64,000 bases of DNA from Sphingobacterium sp. Lineage in GTDB: Bacteria; Bacteroidota; Bacteroidia; Sphingobacteriales; Sphingobacteriaceae. Under the pieces are notes generated by a model, which saw only the letters and a program-made list of their open reading frames with translations, was not told the origin of the DNA and made no database searches. Positions 15,928 through 25,608 of the stretch are shown here, one piece after another. Position 1 is the stretch's first letter, and each line of letters begins with the position of its first letter. The stretch lies in NCBI GenBank assembly GCA_031277685.1, contig JAITLV010000013.1, forward strand, positions 1-64,000. The letters are read 5' to 3'. The translations under genes were made by a program, and so were the position numbers.

Positions 15928-18900
15928 ATGTCAATAGCAGAAGTCGCCGTTAAACGGCCATTACTTATCATCGTTATTTTTACCGTTCTGATCATGTTCG
16001 GTATGCTTAGCTATACAAAACTTAATTACAAGTTACTGCCAAACATTGAGGTAGCAACCGTGTCTGTAAGTACGGTTTATCCCGGAGCATCAGCAGGAGA
16101 AGTGGAAACAGCTGTGACCAAAAAATTGGAAGATGCCTTTTCCTCTGTGGAAGGCCTTGAGCAGATCTCATCAATTTCACAGGAAGGTGTATCACAGATC
16201 ACAATACAACTAAAAAGTGGTACCAATGTCGATCAGGCGGAGCGCAACATTCAGCGGAAAGCAGATCAGATCATGAATGACCTACCGAAAAATATAGACA
16301 AACCGTCTGTAAATAAGATCAATTTAGAAGAAGCCCCTGTTATTCGTGCCGGTGTTACTTCAACACTTGCACCAAAAGCTCTATATGATTTAGTGGATCA
16401 GGACCTTCGACCTATCCTTCAAAATGTCTCAGGTGTAGGACAGGTAAATGTTGTCGGTGGTGACGAACGTGAAATTCAGGTAAATATCGATCAAAATAAA
16501 CTCCGTTCTTACGGACTATCTATTACCCAGGTCAGCGAAGCGATCAACAGCGCCAATCAATCTTTTCCGGCTGGTAATATTGAAACAAAAGATCAACAGA
16601 CTTCAATTCTGTTCAATGCCAATATCACTGAAGTCGATCACTTTCGCGACTTGATTATTAGCCAACAATCAGGTGGAGGAAGTATTTATCTTAAAGATGT
16701 TGCAGAAGTTGTTGATGCAACGGCAAAATCAACAGCAATTAACCATATCGATGGTTTGCCTTCTATAGGTATTCAGGTCATTAAACAATCTGATGCAAAC
16801 GCGGTAAACGTCAGTAAGGATATTAAGGCTGCCTTCGAAAAGATTGAAAAACAATATTCCAAGGAAGGACTGAAATTTGTTGTATCAAGCGACCAGTCAG
16901 TCTATACCTTAAAATCGGCAGATGCAGTTATGGAAGACCTGGTACTCGCGGTGATAATTGTAGGGATTGTGATGCTGGCATTCCTACATAGTTTGAGAAG
17001 CTCCCTATTTGTCATGGTAGCACTCCCTGCTTCTATTATCCCTACGTTCATCGCCATGTACATGCTAGGTTTCTCATTGAATTTGATGACCTTAATGGCA
17101 ATCTCCCTAGTCGTAGGTATCTTAGTCGACGATTCTATCGTTGTCCTGGAGAATATTTATAGGCACCTTGAAATGGGAGCCGACCGTGTTAAGGCAGCTA
17201 TTGACGGGCGTACTGAGATTGGTTTTACGGCTATGGCGATTACACTGGTTGACGTAGTAGTGTTCTTACCGCTTGCATTCGCAGGTGGAATTATCGGTAC
17301 ACTGTTACGGGAATTTTCATTAGTTGTTGTGGTTTCCACGATGATGAGTCTTTTTGTATCCTTTACAGTGACACCTATGCTGGCCAGTAAGTTCGGAAAA
17401 CTGGAACATCTTACCAAAGCAACCATTTGGGGAAGAATCAGTCTCGGTTTTGAACACTTTATCAATAAATTGACTGACCTATACGGAAACATGCTGAAAG
17501 TAGCACTGCACAAGAAGCGCTGGTTGCTTTCAGGGGTTATCGTTCTTATTATTGGTTCACTCATGTTAGTTACCGAGGGATTTATCGGTGCTTCGTTTAT
17601 TCCCAATGGTGACCAGGGAGAGCTGTTGATCAAACTTGAGCTGGAACCTTCGGCCTCGCTTTATAAAACCAATATGACGACTCAGCAAGTAGAGAAAAAA
17701 TTAATGACAAAACCGGAAGTTAAACAGGTTTTCTCAAGCATAGGCTTCGTATCGGGTGATGTTGTTGGAACCAGTAATAACGCTAACCGCTCGGAGATCA
17801 CCGTGACACTAGTCGAACCTAAAGAGCGTACCATGACAGCAGAAGAATTTGGGATGAGCATGGAAAAGGAACTTAGTGCTGTTATACCTGGCGTAAAAGT
17901 TACAGCAGCTCCAACTTCAATGGTCGGTGGAGCATCGGCAGCACCTATTCAGATCGCCATTAAAGGAATAGACCTGAAAGATATACGCAGTGTAGCCGAG
18001 AAATATATGAAAGAGGCAAAGAGTGTTCCGGGAACCCAATTTGTTCAATTGTCTGTAAAAGATCCTAAACCTCAGGTTGAAATCAAGCTGAATAGGGAAA
18101 AAATGGCCCTATTTGGAATCAATGCCAGCCAGGTAGGCGCTGCTCTACAAAATTCTTTCACTGGTAATAATACCAATAAGTTTAAACAAAAAGGAAATGA
18201 ATATGATATCCTGATCGGTCTGGACAGATCCGACCGTACAAACACGGACGACGTGCGCAAATTATCTTTTTTTAACAACAATGGCCAATCATTTGTTCTC
18301 AGCCAGTTTGCTGAGGTCAAAGAAGCCCTAGGCGAAAGCGTACTGGAGCGGAGCGATAGATTAAATTCTATCACAGTCAACGCTAGTGTAGCCGGACGAC
18401 CTACGGGTACTGTTGCAAGCGAGATCAAGGACAAAGTTGCCAAAATTAATCTTCCGGATGGTATCTCCGTCGAATATTTGGGAGATGTTAAAAATCAAGG
18501 AGATGCCTTTGCGAGCCTTGGATTAGCATTGATCATTGCCTTCCTATTGGTTTACCTGATCATGGTTGCTCTGTATGAAAGTGCGATTTACCCCTTCGTT
18601 GTGTTATTTTCTATTCCGGTAGCACTCATCGGTGCCCTTTTAGCACTTGCCCTGACGATGGAGACTTTGAACATATTCTCGATTATAGGTTTGATCATGC
18701 TACTTGGTCTAGTATCAAAAAATGCCATACTAATTGTAGATTTTACCAATCAGCTGAAAGAACAAGGTAAAAAAGTGGAGGAAGCACTTGTTGAAGCAGG
18801 AAGAGAACGTTTAAGACCAATTCTAATGACAACCCTTGCCATGATTTTAGGAATGTTACCGATTGCAATTGCAAGTGGAGCCGGCGCAGAGATCAAAAAT

Positions 18901-19047
18901 GGTATGGCATGGATTATTATTGGCGGACTGACCAGTTCAATGATCTTGACATTATTTGTGGTACCAGCAATGTATCTGATTATCGAACGCCTAAAAGATA
19001 AATTCAGCAAAAAAAATGCGATAAATACACCATCCGCACAAAATTAG
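15928..19047 (+). CDS. RND efflux permease
   Basis: The frame is open from a TTG at 15895, but ATG at 15928 gives the family-standard N-terminus MSIAEVAVKRPLLIIVIFTV, so I choose that (1039 residues). Twelve transmembrane helices are grouped 1+5 and 1+5 with two large periplasmic loops. TM4 has GILVDDSIVVLENIYRHLE, with the adjacent proton-relay aspartates. LGLVSKNAILIVDFTNQ and GRERLRPILMTT are classic AcrB/ACR_tran motifs. It is a proton-driven exporter of drugs or envelope compounds; the substrate cannot be read from sequence. It lies 112 bases after the adaptor. Confidence 0.93.
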   Translation: MSIAEVAVKRPLLIIVIFTVLIMFGMLSYTKLNYKLLPNIEVATVSVSTVYPGASAGEVETAVTKKLEDAFSSVEGLEQISSISQEGVSQITIQLKSGTNVDQAERNIQRKADQIMNDLPKNIDKPSVNKINLEEAPVIRAGVTSTLAPKALYDLVDQDLRPILQNVSGVGQVNVVGGDEREIQVNIDQNKLRSYGLSITQVSEAINSANQSFPAGNIETKDQQTSILFNANITEVDHFRDLIISQQSGGGSIYLKDVAEVVDATAKSTAINHIDGLPSIGIQVIKQSDANAVNVSKDIKAAFEKIEKQYSKEGLKFVVSSDQSVYTLKSADAVMEDLVLAVIIVGIVMLAFLHSLRSSLFVMVALPASIIPTFIAMYMLGFSLNLMTLMAISLVVGILVDDSIVVLENIYRHLEMGADRVKAAIDGRTEIGFTAMAITLVDVVVFLPLAFAGGIIGTLLREFSLVVVVSTMMSLFVSFTVTPMLASKFGKLEHLTKATIWGRISLGFEHFINKLTDLYGNMLKVALHKKRWLLSGVIVLIIGSLMLVTEGFIGASFIPNGDQGELLIKLELEPSASLYKTNMTTQQVEKKLMTKPEVKQVFSSIGFVSGDVVGTSNNANRSEITVTLVEPKERTMTAEEFGMSMEKELSAVIPGVKVTAAPTSMVGGASAAPIQIAIKGIDLKDIRSVAEKYMKEAKSVPGTQFVQLSVKDPKPQVEIKLNREKMALFGINASQVGAALQNSFTGNNTNKFKQKGNEYDILIGLDRSDRTNTDDVRKLSFFNNNGQSFVLSQFAEVKEALGESVLERSDRLNSITVNASVAGRPTGTVASEIKDKVAKINLPDGISVEYLGDVKNQGDAFASLGLALIIAFLLVYLIMVALYESAIYPFVVLFSIPVALIGALLALALTMETLNIFSIIGLIMLLGLVSKNAILIVDFTNQLKEQGKKVEEALVEAGRERLRPILMTTLAMILGMLPIAIASGAGAEIKNGMAWIIIGGLTSSMILTLFVVPAMYLIIERLKDKFSKKNAINTPSAQN

Positions 19048-19074
19048 AAAACGTCTGAAACTAGCGCTAAAGCG

Positions 19075-19104
19075 ACCGGTATGTTTTCAAAAAGGCATAC
19101 CGGT
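19075..19104 (+). repeat. intercistronic hairpin
   Basis: ACCGGTATG / CATACCGGT, a perfect 9-bp GC-containing stem with a 12-base loop, between the permease stop and the barrel gene. No T tract follows, so it may stabilise the upstream message or cut expression of the last gene rather than end transcription. Confidence 0.5.
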
Positions 19105-19126
19105 AACGAAACCTTATACACTTGAT

Positions 19127-20140
19127 ATGAAACTAAATTTCAAATACCTGCTGTTGCTGATCCCGTCCGCTCTGGCGATAGATTCCAATGCACAAACTGG
19201 TTCTAATGCCGACCAGAAACGGATCGCAGACTCTACGTTAAACCTCTATCGAAGAGAGGCTGCATTCAGAACGCCTACATTAAGGCAGGTCGTGATCTCA
19301 ACGGACCTAATCTCCTCAAGCAAGGTGAAATCAGAACTTCTTGGCACCCCCTTGCTAGAAGGTAAATTAAAACAAATACGAATGAATGCTTTGGTTAATT
19401 TACCATTAAAACGATGGGGCAAAAATTCACTTTCATCTTCTTTCAGTATGTCCCGCCAACATTTTGAACTTACTGACATCAAAGCCTTACAGCCCCAGAC
19501 ATCTACGGCCAATAGCAAAACCGATAAATTAGCAGTCGGCTTCTCAATCAATTATACAAGACTGGATAGTTTATTTGGAACCCAGGTTGTCTACATGGCT
19601 TCCATGTCCGGTCTTACAGGCCGTGGAGATGCTATTCAACGTCTAAACTGGCTTGGTGGTGTGATGTTTACGCTTACTCAACAAGCCGACAGGAGTTCCA
19701 GCATTGGCTTTCTGATCAATATAGATCCTTCGATAAATGTGCCTTTTGTTCCAGTCTATACCTATTGGCGTAAATATCAAAATAATATAGAACTAAATAT
19801 TAATTTGCCAGAACAGGTTAGCTTGCGTAAGCCGCTTGGAAACACGATGGCCGCAACACTAGGTACTTCGTTCTCTGGATCATATTCTTTCTTTAAATTC
19901 GATCAGCCTGGAATTCCAAACTACGCCAATTTTAGCTCACTGGAGCTCAAAACTGGATTAGGGATAGAAAAAAGATTTGGCAAAATCGTCATGTTTGGTC
20001 TAAATGCAGGAATTTTAAGCCCAATCCAATCTAGAATGTTCGGTACCTCAGAGCAATCCAAGAAATACTTTGTTAAAAATGATCTAAAAAGCAGTTCCTA
20101 TCTAAATTTCACTTTATCTTTATTACCTTTTATAAAATAG
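19127..20140 (+). CDS. outer membrane barrel protein, DUF6268-like
   Basis: 337 residues with a signal peptide (KYLLLLIPSALAIDSNAQ, about 6-23). The rest alternates amphipathic beta strands (for example LAVGFSINYTRLDSLFG, MAATLGTSFSGSYSFFKFDQ, GLGIEKRFGKIVMFGLNAGIL), as in the DUF6268/outer-membrane-barrel group that often follows RND operons in Bacteroidota. It ends NFTLSLLPFIK. Probably the last gene of the efflux operon and localised to the outer membrane; its role is unknown. Confidence 0.65.
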   Translation: MKLNFKYLLLLIPSALAIDSNAQTGSNADQKRIADSTLNLYRREAAFRTPTLRQVVISTDLISSSKVKSELLGTPLLEGKLKQIRMNALVNLPLKRWGKNSLSSSFSMSRQHFELTDIKALQPQTSTANSKTDKLAVGFSINYTRLDSLFGTQVVYMASMSGLTGRGDAIQRLNWLGGVMFTLTQQADRSSSIGFLINIDPSINVPFVPVYTYWRKYQNNIELNINLPEQVSLRKPLGNTMAATLGTSFSGSYSFFKFDQPGIPNYANFSSLELKTGLGIEKRFGKIVMFGLNAGILSPIQSRMFGTSEQSKKYFVKNDLKSSSYLNFTLSLLPFIK

Positions 20141-20210
20141 CAACTGTTTTTTGCAATTGGTGAGTTAGTTCGTTGGTAAAGTAAAGTAACCCAATACACC
20201 TAAAACAAAT

Positions 20211-20239
20211 AAAAATGCAGAGCTCTTTCGAACTCTGCA
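20211..20239. terminator. bidirectional terminator
   Basis: TGCAGAG / CTCTGCA with a 10-base loop, with an A run on the left giving a T run for the minus-strand KAP gene. It lies between the convergent barrel and KAP genes. Confidence 0.65.
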
Positions 20240-20277
20240 CTATATACTGAAGATAATACAGCTTATAAATAGTCGCC

Positions 20278-22416
20278 TCAATCATCATTATGCTCTCGTT
20301 TATACCACCTGTTAAATTGTCTCGCCATATTCAGCTCCGTAAATTTATTCTCACTCATATCAATCCAGTAGGGTTCCTCGGCTTCAATTTCATCCAATGT
20401 ATAGTTATCAAGAATACGATAGTATAAATTTTCCATATCAAATAATGATATAATATACTTAAACTGCTGTTCGGAAATATCTGTTTTATATTCACCTTTT
20501 CTCGCACTACTGCGCTGTACTGGAACTAATGCTTTCAATAGTTTTAATACCTTATCATAACTTTTTTTCAGATATTCTTCAGTATACTCAATAAATCCTT
20601 CCTTATCACGTTCAAACCAAGTTTGAATCAGGTAATGAATTTGGTCAGGAAACTTTTCAAATATACTTTCCTCCCCTGCCTCCGTGACTGCTCTCTCTGT
20701 TAAAATTTTTGCTAACTCATTGTATTGTTCCAGATTAAACAATTTCTCTTCCTCTCGATCCCCTGATCTTAACCAATTATTTAGGTTATATGCGAATTTA
20801 AAATCTTTTGGAAAGATCATTAACTCCTTTGCAAAAGAAAACATCTCCATATCCTTAATATTCTTCAAAAGCTGAAAAATGAATATTGCTGCTTGACCCG
20901 TAGGATTTTCAAATCCAAATCCCAGCATTCCCCCCTCATTAGGCAGAAGATCTGTCACACAACAAATTGCTTTAGCCAGTTGCTTAGCTTCTTCCCAGTT
21001 AAATAGGGTTTCTTTGCTCCTGAGCTTATGGATTAAAGTACCAGCATTTGATTTCTGAATTATTCCTCTTAAAATCTCAGCATTTCCGTCTACAGTATTG
21101 TTCGTAACATCCGCTATAAATTCATCAAATTCTGTATCAGATATATCCCCATTTATTACAGCGTAGGTAAAATAACGATTGAAATAGTTTGCTGAGGCAA
21201 TTCTTTTTTGCAGATACCAATCGTTTTGGGATTCATTTGAATAATGGTAATTTGTAAAGGCGATATCTAAGACCGGGAATAAATTCACCAATAAAGACTG
21301 TATGGAATCTTTTTCTGTATTTGTTAAATCAGACCCTAGCTGATCTAATTTTTCTCTTATTTCCGTAATTTTCTCTTTGTCATTCTCGTAACCAAAAGAT
21401 TTATAGTTGCCGATAAAATAATCCGGGTTCTTCTTTATGAACAAATAGTGGTTAGGATAAAAAATCTTAATGGCTTCAATCAGCATGACATCCACCAAGT
21501 TAGCCTCTCCGCTTAATAATGGCAAAGAGAAAGACAATGTATTCCCATAGCGAACCGCAAGACGTGGTGTATTCAACCTACCTAACACATTTGTCCCAAA
21601 CTGATAGACAAACCGTTGAACCTCTTCTTCTGTTATAGTAATTTTTGACGAGTCTATTGCATTATCAACAAGCTGAAAACAAAAATTCTTTAATGCCTCA
21701 GGCTGTGCTTTTGGAATTGTCAATGGAACCTGTATAATTTTTTCAAGGAAACTTGTACCCGAAGTCTTATCTCCAGCACCGAATCTTTCACCGATAGCTG
21801 CAGCAACCATCGTTTCATCAAATGAAAGGATATAAGTTGTGTTTGTAAAATCCGCTGTTAATTTTACCAAACGAAATAACGTATATATCTCCTGTTTGTC
21901 CAGCCTATCAATATCATCAACGAATATGACAATTTTGTTTTCGCTGGCATTTAGAAACTCATCTATTCTATCTTTGAAAGTTTCCAGTTTCACATCATTC
22001 AATAATCCGCCAACACTAGAAATGTCCAGTCCAAAAATACTTGCAAGAGAACCATGCTTCTGTATAAAATCACCTAGCTTTTCTGTCTTCTTTTCTAATT
22101 CCTTTCCAAGCGCTTGGGCAATTTTTTCAAAAAAATTTTTTAACAGACTATCTTCATCACTGTATCGCCATGGATTTAGATAAATATTAATAATTTTATC
22201 ATCTTTCTTTAATTCTTGGCTTATAAAGTTTAGAACGGAGGTCTTACCTTCACCCCAAGCCCCAAACAATCCATACACAATGCTCTCTTTACTTTTTCGT
22301 TGTATTATCGTATCCGCAATCCTTTTTGCGAAATTATAACGTTGAAATTTGTCATCATCTACCACATTAACGGGTTTGTCAGCTAGGTAACTTTCTTTTT
22401 TATTTTCGTCTTCCAT
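20278..22416 (-). CDS. KAP-family P-loop NTPase
   Basis: 712 residues. Walker A is GAWGEGKTS at 52-60, followed by the KAP signature NPWRYSDEDSLL at 81-92. Walker B is VIFVDDIDRLD at 163-173, with a sensor-like YILSFDETMV near 195. KAP NTPases are STAND-related ATPases; many carry transmembrane helices inserted in the P-loop domain, but I see none here, so it is probably cytoplasmic. The long C-terminal ~450 residues are helical and of unknown role. KAP proteins recur in phage-defence loci, but no partner gene is adjacent here. It stands as its own transcription unit. Confidence 0.85.
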   Translation of the reverse strand: MEDENKKESYLADKPVNVVDDDKFQRYNFAKRIADTIIQRKSKESIVYGLFGAWGEGKTSVLNFISQELKKDDKIINIYLNPWRYSDEDSLLKNFFEKIAQALGKELEKKTEKLGDFIQKHGSLASIFGLDISSVGGLLNDVKLETFKDRIDEFLNASENKIVIFVDDIDRLDKQEIYTLFRLVKLTADFTNTTYILSFDETMVAAAIGERFGAGDKTSGTSFLEKIIQVPLTIPKAQPEALKNFCFQLVDNAIDSSKITITEEEVQRFVYQFGTNVLGRLNTPRLAVRYGNTLSFSLPLLSGEANLVDVMLIEAIKIFYPNHYLFIKKNPDYFIGNYKSFGYENDKEKITEIREKLDQLGSDLTNTEKDSIQSLLVNLFPVLDIAFTNYHYSNESQNDWYLQKRIASANYFNRYFTYAVINGDISDTEFDEFIADVTNNTVDGNAEILRGIIQKSNAGTLIHKLRSKETLFNWEEAKQLAKAICCVTDLLPNEGGMLGFGFENPTGQAAIFIFQLLKNIKDMEMFSFAKELMIFPKDFKFAYNLNNWLRSGDREEEKLFNLEQYNELAKILTERAVTEAGEESIFEKFPDQIHYLIQTWFERDKEGFIEYTEEYLKKSYDKVLKLLKALVPVQRSSARKGEYKTDISEQQFKYIISLFDMENLYYRILDNYTLDEIEAEEPYWIDMSENKFTELNMARQFNRWYKREHNDD

Positions 22417-22467
22417 ATATATATATTAAATTAAAAAAAGGATATCATCTGTACTGTATTGAAACCT

Positions 22468-22475
22468 CAAAATTA
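22468..22475 (-). promoter_or_regulatory. candidate -7 box of KAP gene (TAATTTTG)
   Basis: On the minus strand this reads TAATTTTG, about 51 bases ahead of the KAP start codon. No standard -33 TTG. Confidence 0.33.
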
Positions 22476-22656
22476 TTTTAAATAGTCAATAGTTATACCT
22501 AGCTTCCCTTCATCAATCAGATATTTTAAATCTCATGAAATCTATAAAATTCAATAGTTATTCAACAAGTATAAAAAACATGCTAAGGCAGAGAAATAGG
22601 CTTAATAAATAACAGGCATTTTTACGGCTCATTAACTGAAATTTTACTTCCAGATT

Positions 22657-22923
22657 TTAACTTATATCTCCTCCCACTTTCTTCTTCTTTTTACAAAAAA
22701 TTTGATAAAATCTCTTTTTGATCTGTCCCCAATATTCCTTCCCTAATAGGGCTATGGCAGCCACAAAAACCAGCTCTCCAACGACAAGTAAACTGGTAAT
22801 GATTAATGCTTTATTTGGAATATCCAAAAAGGGTAATATAGTTATCGCAATCCAATATATAAACACAAGACCTAACAAGATAAATCCAACTTTTTTCTTC
22901 GTATTTAATTTATGTTTTTTCAT
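22657..22923 (-). CDS. small two-TM protein, transporter-suffix-domain-like
   Basis: 88 residues with two transmembrane helices (about 12-32, VGFILLGLVFIYWIAITILPF, and 41-62). The second is followed by ALLGKEYWGQIKKRFYQ, matching the pattern [A-x-AxxGKExxxxIK] of the small transporter-suffix-domain proteins. Its C-terminus is strongly basic (KKKKK). It begins 66 bases after the mprF stop on the same strand, so it may be the last gene of the lipid operon. Function unknown. Confidence 0.6.
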   Translation of the reverse strand: MKKHKLNTKKKVGFILLGLVFIYWIAITILPFLDIPNKALIITSLLVVGELVFVAAIALLGKEYWGQIKKRFYQIFCKKKKKVGGDIS

Positions 22924-22989
22924 CGCTAGTAGTATAAAACATCAATTCAAGTAACAATAGATTTACATTCATTGCTAACCAATATGATA

Positions 22990-25587
22990 TTATCCAGATA
23001 TACAGTTAATTTTCTTTAAGCTTGGCCGCATGGCCTTTTCTAAAACAAGTGGAACCGCAATAAGATCAAAATCATGGGAATAAACAATATATTTCTCTAT
23101 CCATTTCGGTTCAAATTTCTCTTTAAATTCACGCAAGCCTTTTGTCCCCTTAAAATAGTCTTTATGATATAGGAAATTGATCATCCGTTCAATGGAGCCC
23201 TTTTTATTATCAAAGCCGGAAAATGGAGCAAGTCCCATATTGAGGATAGGATAACCTTCCTCCCTGCAGAATTCAAAGAACCTGAGCAATAGGATATCCA
23301 TATTGCCGCCAGGAGCTTCATCCAATTTTCTGATCAAGTCATAGGTTGCTTCATTGGGTGCATAATCTGGAATAATATTTAAAAAGGATAAGATTTTACC
23401 ATCGGCATCCTCTAAAGTGATAACATGGCTTTCTTTAATTTTTGATTCGTCAAACATACCTTGGGAAAATATGCGTTCTGTTCGCTTCATATCCGATAGC
23501 CAGTTGTCTGAAACATGACGAAGTTTATTAACTAGTTCATCAGACAACGGTGCGCGATAAAGTTCAGCATGACAACCTCTTTTCTCGATATTGTTAACAG
23601 CATTCCGTAGCGATTTACGTTTTTTACCTTGCAGGCTAAAGGCCTGTACATCAACCAATGCCTCCTCTCCAATCAAAAAGTGCTTTTTACCCAATTGTCT
23701 ATAGACTCCCAGAAGTACTTTGTCAACACGATAATAAACTGTTTTCAGTCCCAGCACCCTACAATAACGATCAAATGAAAGGATTAGGTTCTTGATTTCA
23801 TCGGGCTCATCCGGACACACTGGCCCTTCTAGCGCCACTGCGAAACCATGACTCGTTCTATAGGATATAAAACCTGTTCTTTGTTCATTAAAAAAGAAGC
23901 TCTTATCCCCGTATGTTTTAAAGTAGTCTACCGGCGAGCGTCCATATAATCTAAGCAGTTCCTTAGCCGTTTGAATATCTTTCTCATATACCACATCTTG
24001 TTCAACTTGAGGATTTGATAGCCAATAAATCAATAGCGATGTACTTACTATACCAAAGAAATTAAGGCTATACAAGAAGCTTTGTCCAAATGTCGTCTGT
24101 GGTTTAGCTAAATTTCCATTTAACACAAGAAGGCTTTGTAAGGTGCTCATAAGTGCATTTCCAAAGGTGAAATCCATATTGAAATGCTTTTTATTAAGAA
24201 AGTAAAATCCAAGAATGCCATACAAAAGTATGACCGAAAATATCCAGAAGAAAATAGACTTATCTGTTGTTGAGAAATTCCTTAAGGGAACGAAATAATG
24301 TTTATAGGAATAGATCAGGATCAAAACAACTAAAAATGAAAATGTCGCTTCTTCGTAGTCCAATCCCTTAGACAGATTGCCGAATACAGAGAAAATACAA
24401 AGAAACAGGGAAAAGTACCAGGCTGCCCTGAGCCCTCTGATCAGAAAGGCAGAGCACATAATCAGGAAAATACCTGAAAAAAGTATTGCTGCATTCGACC
24501 AGATGATCACATTTCCGGTAAAGAACTCATCAAGATGACGAACCCTGTACCTTATTGCGGGAGTGAATGCAGAAATTGTATTGATGACTCCCAAACTGAA
24601 AATAAAAAGGGAAGGAAATATGCGAACAAAAATATTATCCTTGTGAACAAAAAAACAGATTGCGCCCAATAACAATGGCCCCCAAAACTCAAATAACCGG
24701 TATAATAACGAAATTGAGATAGCCTGTTGCTCGGAATATCCGAATTTGCAAAGCAATACTGTCATCGACATTTCAACAATCCCAATTCCCTTCATGAATG
24801 GTGAAAAACAATAAAAAAGTGTGGCAACAGTATAGACGATCAAACTTGCTTCAAGGGAAGGTTCCAGTCCAAGTGCAAGCATAGCAATATAGAGATGGAC
24901 AATACCCAATATTTCAACCAAAATCGCCCAAAGAAGGCTTAGGATTAACGCTCCAAAGGCTATTTTCCGTGCGCTGAACTCTTGGTGAAAAGCCTTAGCT
25001 GCCGGGACAAACCGAACAATAAACCTATACCCCCAACCCTGCCTATAAAAGGAAAAACCTAATGAGAAAATCCCTATCCAGAGTATTGAAGATCCAAATA
25101 ATATCAATAAAAATTGTGTTCCGGTATCTTTTATACCCCATATTAAAAGGACAACAAGGCTTAACAATAAAAGTGAGAATAAGCTTATCAACGTATAAAT
25201 AATCGAGGCGAAATCTGTGGTAGAGCGTGATATACCTTCTTTATCGGTCTCATTTCTAAAAAATCCCAGGGAGGTAAAACCGCCGACGGGAAGGAATACG
25301 CCCAGAAAATTTCGTTTTAGGAATAACTTCATGGCTACAAGCAAAGGAATCCTCGCTCCCACTACCTTAAAACTGGACGTGTAAACGAATCCCTGAAAGA
25401 CAATATAAGCCAGAGAAACTGCCACACCGATTGTTACCCATAACAATGAGCTGGATTCAATTAATAGCATCGCCGATTTAACATCTTTTCCCTGATTGAT
25501 AAAAAAGAATAGTGCTCCAATAAATAACATCAGGCCAATTGTTGCTTTAAAAATGATTTTTTTGTTTTTCATTATTAACGTCTTCAT
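22990..25587 (-). CDS. mprF: MprF: lysyl-phosphatidylglycerol synthase/flippase
   Basis: 865 residues. The N-terminal membrane part (about 15-540) starts with the lysylphosphatidylglycerol-flippase region (GFVYTSSFKVVGARIPL, FLGVFLPVGGFTSLGFFRN, FYCFSPFMKGIGIVEMSMTV). The C-terminal ~300 residues are the DUF2156 GNAT-like synthase domain (GFAVALEGPVCPDEPDEI, LGKKHFLIGEEALVDVQAF, LNIIPDYAPNEATYDLIR, ILNMGLAPFSGFD). MprF moves lysine from Lys-tRNA to phosphatidylglycerol and flips the product outward, reducing surface negative charge and susceptibility to cationic peptides. Family members may use other amino acids. It is co-transcribed with the DUF5686 barrel gene (21 bases upstream) and, further upstream, the AcvB/VirJ-type lipase. 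Met7 is an alternative start. Confidence 0.92.
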   Translation of the reverse strand: MKTLIMKNKKIIFKATIGLMLFIGALFFFINQGKDVKSAMLLIESSSLLWVTIGVAVSLAYIVFQGFVYTSSFKVVGARIPLLVAMKLFLKRNFLGVFLPVGGFTSLGFFRNETDKEGISRSTTDFASIIYTLISLFSLLLLSLVVLLIWGIKDTGTQFLLILFGSSILWIGIFSLGFSFYRQGWGYRFIVRFVPAAKAFHQEFSARKIAFGALILSLLWAILVEILGIVHLYIAMLALGLEPSLEASLIVYTVATLFYCFSPFMKGIGIVEMSMTVLLCKFGYSEQQAISISLLYRLFEFWGPLLLGAICFFVHKDNIFVRIFPSLFIFSLGVINTISAFTPAIRYRVRHLDEFFTGNVIIWSNAAILFSGIFLIMCSAFLIRGLRAAWYFSLFLCIFSVFGNLSKGLDYEEATFSFLVVLILIYSYKHYFVPLRNFSTTDKSIFFWIFSVILLYGILGFYFLNKKHFNMDFTFGNALMSTLQSLLVLNGNLAKPQTTFGQSFLYSLNFFGIVSTSLLIYWLSNPQVEQDVVYEKDIQTAKELLRLYGRSPVDYFKTYGDKSFFFNEQRTGFISYRTSHGFAVALEGPVCPDEPDEIKNLILSFDRYCRVLGLKTVYYRVDKVLLGVYRQLGKKHFLIGEEALVDVQAFSLQGKKRKSLRNAVNNIEKRGCHAELYRAPLSDELVNKLRHVSDNWLSDMKRTERIFSQGMFDESKIKESHVITLEDADGKILSFLNIIPDYAPNEATYDLIRKLDEAPGGNMDILLLRFFEFCREEGYPILNMGLAPFSGFDNKKGSIERMINFLYHKDYFKGTKGLREFKEKFEPKWIEKYIVYSHDFDLIAVPLVLEKAMRPSLKKINCISG

Positions 25588-25608
25588 TGATTATTGTCAT
25601 TCTATCCT

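Noticed and set aside
18072..18443. Long minus-strand frame inside the RND permease
   Set aside because: Antisense shadow of a strongly supported gene; the many similar frames opposite the pumps, SusC, MutS and M16 genes were dropped for the same reason.
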